NCBI GenBank assembly: GCA_043228905.1
Contig: JBHGNT010000014.1
Coordinates: 5,084,001 to 5,148,000, forward strand
From: Azolla caroliniana
Lineage: Eukaryota > Polypodiophyta
Length of the DNA stretch: 64,000 nucleotides
Reading direction: 5' to 3'
A program made the translations under genes and the position numbers. Below are positions 31,201 through 41,923 of the stretch, piece by piece (the first letter of the stretch is position 1; each line of letters starts with the position of its first letter). The notes under the pieces were generated by a model. That model had not been told where the DNA came from and made no database searches. It saw only the letters and a program-made list of their open reading frames with translations.

Positions 31201-33074
31201 CTACAACTGAATTCGCGCCGAATTCCCATTTGTTGTAGGTAACCGTTGAATTGACTAGAAAAGTACTCTTTCCCGCCATCCGACCGTAGACACTTGATCT
31301 TTCGTCCCGTTTCGGCTTCCACGAACCCTTTGAGGTCCCAGAAACAGTCGAAGACTTCGCTCTTCCTCTCAATGAGGTAGATCCATGTGTGCCGCGTGTG
31401 GTCGTCGATGAAGGAGACGAAATATCGGCTCCCACCAAGACTAACATTTTGTGCCGGCCCCCACACATCCGAGTGTATAAGGTCGAGCTTGTTCCGGCTC
31501 CGGTTTCGCTCGTTGGGGAAAGGAAGTCGGTGTTGCTTCCCGAGCTGGCAGGCTTCACAAATTTGTGCCTTTCGGCCACTAAACTTGGGCAATCCGAACA
31601 CTACCTATTTCGATTGCAGATCTTGAAGCCGCTGGTGGTTGACGTAGCCTATCCGCTTGTGCCACAAGTCGATGTCTGACTCGGTCTTTTGTCCCTTCGC
31701 GAACATTGCGGTGCCGCCGTCAGTGGAGTCGAGGATGAACATCCTCCCGTCTCTGCGTCCTTGCGCAATCACATGGCCTTCTTCCTCAATGAAGCACCCG
31801 AGGTGTGTAAACCGAACCTCCATCCCTTGGTCGACGATCTGTCCGACCGAGACCAAGTTCTTCGTGATTGTCGGAACGTGCAGCACGTTCTTGAGTTTCC
31901 CTTTCTGCCCGACATGGCTAAGGGGAACTTCTCCGACATTCGCGATCGGATGCGGAGTGTCGTCTCCTATTGCGACTACTCCAGGTTGTATCGGTTTTTC
32001 AAGGTACGAGAACCACTCCTTATGGCTCGTCATGTGGTTTGACGCGCCGGAATCTACGTACCACACCTCGTCCAATCTCGGGGTGCTCAGTTTCATTGAG
32101 TTTGCTTCGTGTCTCGTCACGAAGACAGACCCTTCTCCGGCTCTCCCGGAGTCTTCAGCGTACTGCGATTGCTGCCGATTTCCCTTGTCGGTATGTCTGG
32201 AGCTGTTCCCGGAACCAGTTCTCTCCGAATCGGCACGCTTCTTCCACCACTCACTTTCCCTATGGTCTTTCTTGCCACAGTACCAACACTCCGCGATGGC
32301 CTTCCCTTGCCGGTTCTCATCGCTTCGACTCCCCCTATTTCCGGAGGGTCCGGAGTTGCTGTCGGCATCACTTTGGTGCCTTCTTCCTTGATCACGTCAG
32401 ATGCCTCCATTGCGCGCCGACTCACCTCGTCCGCCACGACCACGGGGCCTTTCTCCCTCTGTGTACAACATCTTGCTGTCGGTGTGCGTGCTCGTCGACG
32501 CACCCGCGTGGTTCTCCTCTACCAAGAGCATCGACTGTAAGTCGAAAAAGGACAGCGTATTCTCCCGGGTACACACGGCCGTTCGGAACGCTCTGAACTT
32601 CGACACCAAACCTCCGAGACAGATCTGGACCATCTCGCTCTCCTCGATGTTCACCTCTATGGAGGCGAGCGAGTCGCAGATATCCTTGATCTTCGAGGTA
32701 TAGTCCGCCACCGACAAGTCGCGTTGTCGTAGGTTGCTCAACTCCTGTCGGAGCTGAAGCTTCCTAGCTATGGTGCTTGTGGCGAAAATCTTCTTCAGAT
32801 TTTCCCACGCACCCTTCGGCGTCTTTGCATCCCGAACATAGCTCAATAGTTTTTCGCCCACACATGACGCGAAGCAGTATAATACCCTGCTCGCCGATTG
32901 CTCCCACGACGGGAAGTCTCTGTGTGTCGATTCGGGTGCCGCGTCATTAGCTCCTTCGACATAACTCCAGTAGCCGTGCCCGAGCAAGTACTGGTGCATC
33001 TTGTAGGACCAAGAGGCGTAGTTGGTTCTGTCGAGCTTCTCTGTTGGAAGCGAGCTCGCCATGCCTCTATCCAT
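28242..33074 (-). pseudogene. Copia-2 Gag-Pol with C-terminal extension, four stops
   Basis: A single frame of 1,611 codons starts at ATG 33074. Gag is MDRGMASSLPTEKLDR onward; the zinc knuckle CWYCGKKDHRESEW has tryptophan in place of the last cysteine. Protease is WYVDSGASNHM; integrase has RSDGGKEY and EQNGVADRKNR; RT has LLYVDD; RNase H has SYTDADW and SSTEAEY. Stops at 32399, 31607, 28967 and 28631 are all TGA or TAG, compatible with C-to-T changes of CGA or CAG. After the usual pol end, about 185 residues follow: acidic, then Arg/Lys-rich (PKRKKRQQEKRQHRNRRR), ending in the purine tract and first LTR bases. Confidence 0.9.
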
Positions 33075-33134
33075 CGTTCTTCTTGTTCTTCTTCGTCAAG
33101 CTGTGTCGGTTGCAGAGAGGTTCTCAACCCTCGC

Positions 33135-33146
33135 GCTCTGATACCA
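33135..33146 (-). other. Copia-2 primer-binding site
   Basis: On the minus strand TGGTATCAGAGC directly follows the 5' LTR, an exact match to the initiator tRNA-Met type site. Confidence 0.9.
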
Positions 33147-33526
33147 TGTAGAAAGTAGCGTGCGGAAGCAAGTATGAAGACAGAACAGAGGAAGGAAACT
33201 CAGGTTCAATGGAGAGCTTAGGTTTACACGGTATACGCGGGAGAGACAGAGAGAGAAACACAAAAAACTATATTCAACAATAATACTCAATCTCTGTACA
33301 TAAGACGTGCTCAGTGAGCACTTTTATACAAGTCCTAAAAGGATTGACCGAAGTACTGACAGTACTTCAATGCTCATCAATACACTAACTCCCAAATATA
33401 TTCCTCACGGAATATCTTTCCTAACGACCTCCCGGTTTATGTACTCGGCCTAACCGATCGGTCCCAACCAATCCGGTCCTCGGCTTCTTCAGCCGATCCG
33501 GCCGATGTTGAGCTTGTCTCTCAACA
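33147..33526 (-). repeat. Copia-2 5' LTR (right copy)
   Basis: The plus strand runs from TGTAGAAAGTAGCGTGCGG to CTCTCAACA. In element sense it has a TATA-like stretch at about 33330 (tataaaagtgc), consistent with a promoter on the minus strand. Confidence 0.9.
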
Positions 33527-36500
33527 CCGAGGACGTCTGGTTCTTCTTTGGTTTTCTGCCTCATCAAGGGAAAGGTCGAGTGGTGCAAGCGTGTCGACAT
33601 TTGTTGGCTCCCCCTGTTCCTGAAAAACTTCATTTGTCACATGTTGGTGAACATTAGCAACATTATTGTCAACATTTTGTAACTTATTCTCTCTGTGTTG
33701 TTTTAGCTCTAGAATGTATTTGCCTAATTTCTTTATATCTAGAGTATCGAATAGTTTGGGGAGGGTGGGAGAGGAACCAAGTATGTCTTGGTATTTTGCC
33801 CTTATCTCGGCGTAGATTGGGCACTTGCATATAAAGTGATACTCATCCTCTATCTCTATGTGACATAACCTACATATCCTTTCCTCCCTAGGGACTCCAT
33901 TAGTACGGCCATTCTCAATCTCAAGTTGGTGAGATGATATTCTAAGTTGTCCAATGGCAACCCTTAGTGCATGTGGTAAGAATACATCTAGATATTTTGG
34001 CCGCGTGATAAAACCTAACTCAAAGAAGTGCATGAAGTGTTCCTTATAGTACAACATTTTAGATGGGAGTGGCTCTCGTGGGGTGATCCATTTATACCAA
34101 GTGTAAATTTGCCAAATGTCTTGGCGTATTACTTTATTGCGGTCCTCATGAGAGATTAAAGTGTTATCAATCGTGTGGTTGTACCTAAGGGGAGGTAGGT
34201 TATTAATGTCTAGACCATTCACAAGAAGCCAACTCACCATCATCCCATACCATGAGCTAGTATAGCCGGACTCATACAATGATCGAGAGGCCTTAAAGGC
34301 TTGATGAGATATTCTATCATGTGGTTGGCTATGTATCCTATGAAGAAAGACTACAAGTTGGAAAAGTGCCTCTACTAACATTGGGGGTAACGTGAACTCA
34401 GTCCTAATAATTTAATGTGGTACTATCGATTTGCTTCGGAGTTGGCGTGATAACATCGTCACCAATGCTCTCTCTAATTGCATCCACATGAAAGATGGTA
34501 ATCCTGGAGCCCAAACCGTTGATGCATACATGAGGGAGGGGGTCACTAATGAGTCAAAGAGCCAACCTTTCGTCAGTGGCTCTTGAAAGTATGCTTGGTG
34601 GCATTGTCTCTCTAGGAGTGAGAGGGATGCATGTCCTCTCGTAAGTCTATCCTTTGTTGCATGTGTCATCGAGAATTTACATGAGCGAGCACTGAACGTG
34701 ACTCCGAGATACATGTATGATCCAACCTCCTCAATTGGGCTATGGGAGATAGTTAGGTGACACTTAGCTCTAACTTGGGCCGATGTGTGGAAGATAAGGA
34801 CTTTATTTTTCCCTAGATTCACTACCGATCCTCGTTGTGCACAAAAGTCATCTAAGGCATTAAGGTGCCTTTGTAGGTCGTGTTCGGATTCAGAGAGCAA
34901 AACAATGTCATTCGCATAGAGCAAGATACGAACCTGCGTATCCCCAAGGACTACTCCGTTGCCTCCCTTACGAGCAATAAAATATGTGATCTCATCAATG
35001 TAGATCCCAAAAAGTGTCGGTGAGAGGGGGCAACCTTGTTTTACACCAATAGTGCTAGTGAAACAATTGGATAGGCCACCTGGGCATCAGACACACCCAG
35101 ACACTTGTTCATATAGTGCGTAGATGGCCCAGACCATGTCATCTAGTATCGTCAAGCTTTTAAGCCTATCAAACAACCACTCTCTAGGGACTGTGTCAAA
35201 GGCCTTGCGGAAGTCCACAAAACAACAATATAATTTCTTCTTGCGAGCCTTAGTTTGGTAAATTAAGCATACAAGTGTGAAGATATGATCAATGGTGGAG
35301 AAGGCTTGTCTAAAGCCAACTTGTTCAGGTGCACGAAGATTTAGGGTCTCCATATAATCACTAAGCTCTGCTTCCATTACTACACCATATAATTTAGCAA
35401 GGGTATGACCTATCATAATGGTCCTATATGTATTTGGGTCCATGGGGTCCCCCCCTTTATGTATGGAAAACCCTCCCCAAGGGCACGATTGAAGATTAGA
35501 GTTAGCAAGGGAGCTAGGCACTCTCTCGTATATATAATGTGTTCTGCTCGCAATCCTGTGTGGTCCATGGACTTCCTATGTTGTAATTTCTTTATGACCT
35601 TCGCGACCCTAGAGGTCGTGAAAAGTGTCCCCACGGTAGGTCGGGGTGTGGAAGGCATTGGAATGGGTGGTTGGTTTGGGATTTGGTAAAGTCTCTCTGT
35701 ATATGTGTGCTAGGTTTCGGGATCCTCGACGGGTGTTTGTGGTCTTGTCTCTCATAGTCTCTTCCATGCCGTGGCGCAATCGCTACTCATGAGCATATGG
35801 TAGAGTTCCCAAAATTGGGATGCCTCCCACGCCCGTCTCTTATGACATGTCAACTTGCGCATTTCTTTGCAAGCTTGTATTGAGGTAATACTACCATTGA
35901 GTTGTGATACTGTAAGTTGTTTATGTAAGTCCCTACAATCCTCATCATACCATTTATTTTGTGGCATAGATCTTGATCTAGCTTGATTTGAGTGTTTTGT
36001 ATATGGGAAACTACTAGTTGCTCCGGAGTGAAGGATGTGTGTGAGTTTCGTACTAAGGCTTTCTAAAGGTAGGGAGGGATCAAGGGAGGAGAGATGGGCC
36101 TGAACATGTTGAGAGTATATGTCAGAGAGCTCATGTGTGAAATGTATTGTGGTGTGATGACGTGGTTGACTAGAGTTGGTGACCTTAGAGATATCACATT
36201 TTAGCTCGAAGTATAAGAAACTATGGTCTGTGCCAATAGGGCATGGGGCCACCTGGAAGGAGTTAAGCATGTGGGTAGCTTCAAGGCGTCCTATTAGATA
36301 ATCAATTATGCTTTCCCCTCCTCCATGTGGGAAACATGTGAGCTCTTCCGAGCCCGGCCACTTGGCTAAACCATTATATATGACCATCCGATGCCGACTA
36401 CCAAGTTCGAGCAGATGACGGCCAAAGCTCGTGGCGTCTGCACCTTGATCCTTTGATCTACGTGCGGTGCCTATGTCTAAAGGATCGACATTTACCATTT

Positions 36501-37062
36501 CTAGGTTTCTATTCATCTGAAATACTGTGCATTGTCGGGATTGGGTTCTCGCATTGAAGTCTCCTACAAGGAATACTTCTCCTTGGGAAGAATATCGGAT
36601 TATGTCATCCAAAAGAGGTTCGTATGGGGAAGGCCCATGTGGCATTCCTTCATCGACTAATCTCGCCAAGCCAGCAATATTATAACGAGATCCTTTTGGG
36701 GGAAAGTAACAAATGGCGAAAAATACTACCTGGTCCTTGCTTGTGGAGACTTTCACCCACATAAAACGAGCTTCTGGGTCTGTCCTCAGTATTTCTATCC
36801 TATTATTTAGCTCTCTACGAAACAATATTGCGACACCTCCAAATCCCCTGGTAGTGTGTCAACGTGAGGTTTGTTTAAAAGCGGACTCCCAACGGAATCC
36901 TTCGACCCATGGGAGTCCTCTATTTGGGCTTTGGTGTGTTTCTACCAAGAAAAGTATATCTGATGCCTTTAATATCTCCTCTAGGTGGCCGGGGTGTGTC
37001 CAAAGTGCGTCGTTACAATTCCATAAGGTCATCCTAAGTGCATTTTCTGTCACATGGGTCAC
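33527..37062 (-). pseudogene. LINE-A ORF2: endonuclease and reverse transcriptase
   Basis: The minus-strand frame starts near 37062 (TENALRMTLWNCNDAL). Endonuclease motifs: LVETHQSP, VGDFNARTQSR and GTDHSF. After a one-base shift near 35450 come RT motifs APEQVGFRQ, VDFRKAFDTVPREWL, GVKQGCPLSP and LLYANDIVLL; the catalytic pair is N-D instead of D-D. The C-terminal part has LRISSHQLEIENGR and a CCHC motif CRLCHIEIEDEYHFICKC. The frame continues through 27860-27756 and 22322-22246 once the copia elements are excised, for about 1,240 codons. Several stops are present. Clade not assigned. Confidence 0.8.
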
Positions 37063-37068
37063 ACGCCA

Positions 37069-37530
37069 TCAATTAGTAGTGCGATCATTTATGATCACTC
37101 GCCCGTCTTGGTAAAAGGCGCGATGCCCTTCTTTACGAGCTTGCATAACTCGTGGCATACAACTCTTGTGATGCTCAATTTGCATCTTAGTGAGGTCTTC
37201 ATCGAGATAGATAGGGTCCCCACCCAATCCTCGAAGAATTGGTCTCTTCTTAAAGAAGGTGATTCTAGAGTCTAAGTCTTTAAATTGAAGGACTAAGGCT
37301 CTCTTCCTAGTTGTGTCACGTCCGGCCCTCCATGCTTTGGTGATAGGTAGGGCCACTGTATACCCTAACATGTTCCCAATTGTTTGTGCATCCTCATCTG
37401 GGGATGCACCTTCCTTGAGCCCAGTGACACGCACATTTAAGCGTTAGGCCTGGTGCATTTTCTCTTCTTCAAGGGTGGTATTAACAATATTTTCATCTTT
37501 TATTTCTTTTTTAATGTTTCTTTTAACCAC
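37069..37530 (-). pseudogene. LINE-A ORF1-like segment
   Basis: The frame reads a short charged helix (KEIKDENIVNTTLEEEKMHQ), a stop, then RLNVRVTGLKEGASPDED and a domain of about 100 residues. RLNVRVxGL is the start of the RRM-like domain of LINE ORF1 proteins as I know them. It ends six bases upstream of the ORF2 start region. ORF1 proteins bind the element RNA. Confidence 0.6.
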
Positions 37531-37807
37531 AAATATTGAGAGGCAAAAACTTCTACTATTTCTATATATCCATTCATGCCCCTTGGGTGGAGTTATATAG
37601 GTACATTACATGAGGGTTCCAAATCAAGAACATACAATGGGGTTTGTAGGTTAGTTACATAACCTTGTAACAACCTAGACCCACTTTACCATATTAATAT
37701 ACTCACACTTATATACACATTTGCACATACACTTAAACATGATTTTAATACAAAGACTTTACGTATCTATCCACGTACCAACACACTACACTCATACGCT
37801 TTCAATC
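37529..37807 (-). other. LINE-A 5' region
   Basis: About 280 bp closely similar to 55253-55537 in the opposite orientation. It starts attgaaagcgtatgag on the minus strand and contains a TATA-like gtatataagtgtg. It is upstream of ORF1, so a promoter role is likely by position. Confidence 0.6.
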
Positions 37808-38237
37808 CCACGGAAAACACATATGGCACACCCGTGGGACAGTGCCTTGCACGGGTGAACCCATATGCCTTCAATAACACAAACATCAGTCCTTGGACCA
37901 GAACTTACGACCGGAACTCCCTCGGTCTTCTCCTATTGCGTTGGTCAGAACTCCATCGACCGGAACACACGTAACACGAACACAAACTCAACGACGCGAA
38001 CATCTCGTTTGGTCGGAACATCCGCGAACATAGAAACTTCAATAGTCCTTTTTTTTGGTCTTACAATGATGTTTTGTGTATGTGTGTGTGTGTTTGTTTT
38101 ATTTTATTTTATGTGAGTTATTGTGAGTTTTATTTTATTTTATGTGAGTTATTGTGAGTTTACAAAATTTTAAGATCTACCCTCATGTTTTATATTTTTT
38201 ATATTTTTTTTTGAAATTCTATTTGTTGCCCTCAAGT
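37808..38237. repeat. Non-coding stretch with 31-bp tandem repeat
   Basis: No gene seen. At about 38095-38160 a 31-bp unit (ttttattttattttatgtga plus 11 more bases) is repeated twice in tandem after a TG-rich tract. At 37824-37863 is a 40-bp motif also found at 61773-61811. At 38214-38237 a sequence resembles 54165-54190. Confidence 0.5.
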
Positions 38238-38600
38238 TGTCATGATATAGATTGCTATGGCATTGAAAGGATTTGAACCCATGACCTAGTGTCACATGGG
38301 TTGAAGCCCTACCATTAAGCAATACATTGTAACACAAAGAATATTGTTTTCATTTATTATTTCACTATAGAAAATTGATGTATATTCTAGATTTCTCTGG
38401 AACATTCTAGAAACTTCAGGAATATTCCTGACAACACTATAAAAAGAGGCACAAGGCATTATTTCGAACCAATTCAGTTCAATGCCAGTCTTAAGCCTCC
38501 TAGATATTCTTGTACTTACTCTTCATATAATATATCACCTATTATCATCATTCTCTCTCTCTCTCTCACCCTCTCTCTCTACACCCTCCTCCTCCTTGAG
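38238..38600 (+). repeat. LTR-like unit 1 with tRNA-like head
   Basis: It shares long similarity with 38979-39395: tgtcatgatat, then a reversed tRNA-like promoter (B-box GGGTTCAAATCC at 38269-38280 and A-box-like TTGCTTAATGG at 38312-38322, both minus), then gaacattctagaaacttcagg, a TATA box (38438-38446) and a CT-rich end. It is probably an LTR, solo or belonging to a lost element. Confidence 0.6.
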
Positions 38601-38978
38601 ACGGGATCGCTTCCCATTGAGATCATGGTCATGGAAAGGGTTGTTGAATAAATGCTTAAGGTTCAAAAAAGTCCCTCACATCGACTTCCTAGAATTGCAT
38701 GGGAAGCAAGCAAAAAGATTCAAAAGACACATAAAAGCTAAATTTTGTGTTCTAATTGGATGCAAGATATAGAAAAATAGTTTGGTAGATGGGATGCGAG
38801 ACACTTGCTTTATGATGCATCATTAGATTCCTCTCTAAATGAGGTCTTTTTGCTATCACAACCAAGAGAGAAGATAGAGTGACAGAAGAAAGGTATAAAG
38901 AGATCACAAGAAGAGAGGAATGAAATTATAAGAGAAGAATGAATGCATTAAAGTAGAATGAGTATGGATACAACATAG
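38601..38978. other. Spacer between the two LTR-like units
   Basis: It has a short open stretch (LRFKKVPHIDFLELHG) on the plus strand that I do not recognise, followed by purine-rich sequence. It may be the internal part of a small non-autonomous element whose LTRs are the units at 38238 and 38979. Confidence 0.4.
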
Positions 38979-39274
38979 TGTCATGATATGGCAAGACTCA
39001 AACCCATGATCTTATGTTACATAGGTCGAGCTCTTGACCATTACACTATCTATTGTAATACGTAGGATATTATTTTTATTTAAGTTTTACTATAGAAAAT
39101 TAATGTATATTCCAGATTTCTCTGGAACATTCTAGAAGCTTCAGGACTACTCATGAGAACACTATATAAGGAGGCACAAGCCATTATTTCGAACCAAATC
39201 AGTTCAACGTCAATCTTAAGCCTCCTAGCCTTCCTTGTATATTCTTCTCACATAATATATCGTTGTCATCATCA

Positions 39275-39336
<62 letters not shown>

Positions 39337-39395
39337 TTCTACACCCTCTATTCCTCTTAGTACTAATTTCTTCTTTGTCTCAGTACTATTCTTGA
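38979..39395 (+). repeat. LTR-like unit 2, probable 5' LTR of gypsy-2
   Basis: Same layout as unit 1: tgtcatgatatgg, a reversed tRNA-like promoter (B-box GGGTTTGAGTC at 38995-39005, A-box TAGTGTAATGG at 39038-39048), TATA box TATATAAG at 39163-39170 and a long CT microsatellite (39281-39332). It ends cagtactattcttgaca. Gag of gypsy-2 follows 156 bases later. A partial third copy at 54005-54153 would be the 3' LTR. Confidence 0.65.
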
Positions 39396-39551
39396 CAGTT
39401 TGAACCAATTACCCCTCCTTCCGTCTCCTCCTTTCCTCCTCTTCCTTTTATCTTCTTACATATCCCCTTTTTTCCGGTCTTCTCTCCAGTTTCCCTCATC
39501 TTCTTACCCCTTTTTTCCCTTTATACTAATCCTCTTATCCTCCCTAGTAAA

Positions 39552-40510
39552 ATGGAAACTGTTACCGGTCAGGAATACCAATCTGTTTTCTTAGAGCTCC
39601 GGTGCTTAAAAGAGAATTTGTAGCACTAGAACAAGAAAATCATTGTTTGTTAGGGGATCTTCAACAAATAGCGCTAGAAAAACAACAACATGGGGAGCTA
39701 ACGTTACGTGTACAACAACTTGAAGGGACTATTGTATCACTACAACAACAAGGATCAAGCACTCAAGGGATTAACAAAGAACCCAAGATCGGTCTTCCTG
39801 CAAAATCACAGTTTAGAGGTTTTCTGAATCAGGTACGTTTAGTGATTCAAATGCATCCTTCTCGATATCCCACCGATGCATCACGAGTGGAACTAGTAGC
39901 CACTCTACTTAGTGGCTCAACATTGGCATGATTCGTTCCGTTGTTAGAAACGGAATCTCCATCACTAAACAATTTTGAAGAATTTATAAGTGAGTTTAAT
40001 GCTGTTTTGGAGATACTGATAGCATAAGGACAACAATTAACAAAATCCGACGATTATGCCAAGGTGATCATCCAACCTCCGCATACGCTATAGATTTCCG
40101 CCTACTCGCCACCGATATCCCTTGGGATGATCAAGCATTGATGGAGCAATTTCGTTATGGTTTACACAACGATGTCCAAGATTTACTCTTGACCTTCCCC
40201 AAAGAACCAAAGTCATTACCAGAAGCAATCAGTCGTGCGGTGAGATGCGACAACCACCTTTTTGAACGACGGTCGGAACGACAATTCCAGATGCCGAGGG
40301 CAAGATAGTGGTAGTGAAACCTTTTCCGAGGGAGTCATCTAATGCGTCTCCACTGAATACTCCGACTCCGATGGATATTGACACTACACGTCATCGCGGA
40401 CCATTATCGGAAGAACAAAAGCAACAACATCGAGCAAATCGACTATGTCTTTATTGTAGTGGACCAGGGCATATTGCAGTAAATTTTCCCCATAGGCGAA
40501 GATGATAGGT
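39552..40510 (+). pseudogene. Gypsy-2 gag
   Basis: From ATG 39552, with a shift at about 39600: a coiled-coil start (LRVQQLEGTIVSLQQQ), then FRGFLNQVRLVIQMHPSRYP, IPWDDQALMEQFRYGL and AISRAVRCDNHLFERR over several frames. At 40420-40500 is a zinc knuckle CLYCSGPGHIAVNF with the last cysteine changed to phenylalanine. The gag type is the one found in chromovirus-like and vertebrate domesticated gag proteins. Confidence 0.7.
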
Positions 40511-40679
40511 AAAGCAAATAGTTCCTAGTTCTAATTGCAGTAAACCCGAGTTTATTTCAGTAGGAATATCTGGTAGTCCTAATAGTACTAATAGCCCAAA
40601 TCTAGCGAACAAATTTGATGTCCTTAGTCAGTTAGAAGAAGAGTTAAATGACTAAGTCCAGCCAAAATAGGAGTCATTT

Positions 40680-41318
40680 GGTTGGACAGCCCTAGATCTG
40701 TGCAACCCATTAGTGGTTCCATTCCCTCTAAGCAAGTTAGCAATGTGTTTGTCGCCCAAGTAACAGTTAGTACTAAAAGCACCCCTCCAGTACATGTCTT
40801 AGCACTTCTACATTCCAAAGCTAATTCTTTCTTCATGGATAGGAATTTTGCCCAAGCTCATCAGATATCTCTCAGAAAACTCCCATGTCAAGCCTCTATA
40901 GTAGTCATTGATGGTCGTCCCATTGCTTCCGGAAATATCATAGAAGAGTAAGAGCCCGTTAATATTGTCCTAGATAATCTAGCGTGTGTAGTATTATTTA
41001 ATATAATTAGTATCCCAGAACATCCCATTGTTTTAGGATTACCATGGTTCGAATTACATAACCCAGACATAGATTGGAGAACAAGAGACCGGTATCGACA
41101 AGCCGGAGGATCTACTCATAAGATTGCAACCATTTCGCTACATCAGTTGCGGGAAGAAGGACGGAAGGAAGAAATGTTTCTCTTTGCTATATCAGTAAAA
41201 CCCTCCGACACCACTAAAGAGGAGTCCACCGTTCAACTTCCAAAGAAGTATCATCATTATGCCGATGTGTTCGATAAAATACAAGACAATACGTTTCCTT
41301 ACCATCGACCGTATGATT
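40680..41318 (+). pseudogene. Gypsy-2 protease and start of RT
   Basis: The protease reads VHVLALLHSKANSFFMDRNF; the expected D-S-G triad is H-S-K, so it is dead. Further on are IPEHPIVLGLPWFELHNP and, after another stretch, LPKKYHHYADVFDK and the RT entry HRPYD, where copia A3 is inserted at 41314-41318. Confidence 0.7.
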
Positions 41319-41587
41319 TGACAGGAACTGCACGTTCCCTATACGCAACGCTCGGCCACAACCGAGCTTAGAATCATACATAGAAAAATGGGAGATAAAT
41401 GCACGACACAGTGAAGAGAAGAGTACACAGGATGTTTACGTGGAAAACCCAAACTAGGGAAAAACCACGGCAGCCCACAGGCTGCAAACTATCACTATGT
41501 TAGAATGTACAACAGTGAGTTCACGAAGGCAACGACCTCGTGCTCACAATCTTCGCCACAGGCAGCGGTTTCAACAGAGGCAACGAC

Positions 41588-41634
<47 letters not shown>

Positions 41635-41913
41635 CACGGTTACACACTCTCTCTCTTCTTGCACCAACAAGAATAACAACCACACTAAAAGTTTGCCCTA
41701 AGTCATATTTATACTAATATGACTTTTCGGCTATTTACAAATATAGCCATGATGGACTCTCAGAAACATATTTACGAATATGTCCCTTCATCCGGTGAGC
41801 ACTCCTCACTGGGTCTGCACCATCCGGCTCTCCGTAGCCGGGTACTCCTCATCCAGTTTGTTCATCAGCACTGTTCTTCTCCCTTCCCATCCGGAGGGAC
41901 CTGTCTCCCAACA
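41319..41913 (-). repeat. Copia A3 3' LTR (left copy)
   Basis: The plus strand runs from TGACAGGAACTGCACG to GGGACCTGTCTCCCAACA. It contains one unit of the GC-rich repeat (41813-41866 approximately) and a CT microsatellite (41592-41631). Next to it (41914-41930) is the reversed purine tract. Confidence 0.9.
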
Positions 41914-41923
41914 AACTCCCCCT

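Larger units (their letters stand above)
27861..33526 (-). mobile_element. Copia-2: nearly intact B-family Ty1/copia element in LINE-A
   Basis: 5,666 bp with LTRs of 387 and 380 bp that differ by five transitions and one 7-bp indel. The target duplication is gcgag/ccgag (27856-27860, 33527-33531). The minus strand carries one gag-pol frame with only four stop codons. It lies inside the LINE-A coding region. Confidence 0.9.
21956..37807 (-). mobile_element. LINE-A: near full-length non-LTR retrotransposon
   Basis: On the minus strand: a 5' region (37807-37529), an ORF1-like piece, then one long frame for APE-type endonuclease, reverse transcriptase and a C-terminal zinc motif, then a 290-bp 3' region ending in a hairpin. 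Two copia elements (22323-27750 and 27861-33526) interrupt it. Removing each with one target duplication restores the frame. Net length is about 4.75 kb. One frameshift, several stops and a changed RT box make it inactive. Confidence 0.75.

Noticed and set aside
38262-38330. tRNA gene on the minus strand
   Set aside because: A-box and B-box are present, but no anticodon arm or acceptor stem can be formed. It is tRNA-derived at most; the same applies at 20739, 20904, 38995 and 45784.
38482-38772. Plus-strand frame of 96 codons (LRFKKVPHIDFLELHG)
   Set aside because: Its first part is a CT microsatellite in an LTR. The rest has no recognisable motif and is followed by stops, so I did not call a gene.
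39199-39408. Frame encoding a long Glu-Arg repeat
   Set aside because: It is the complement of a CT microsatellite in an LTR.
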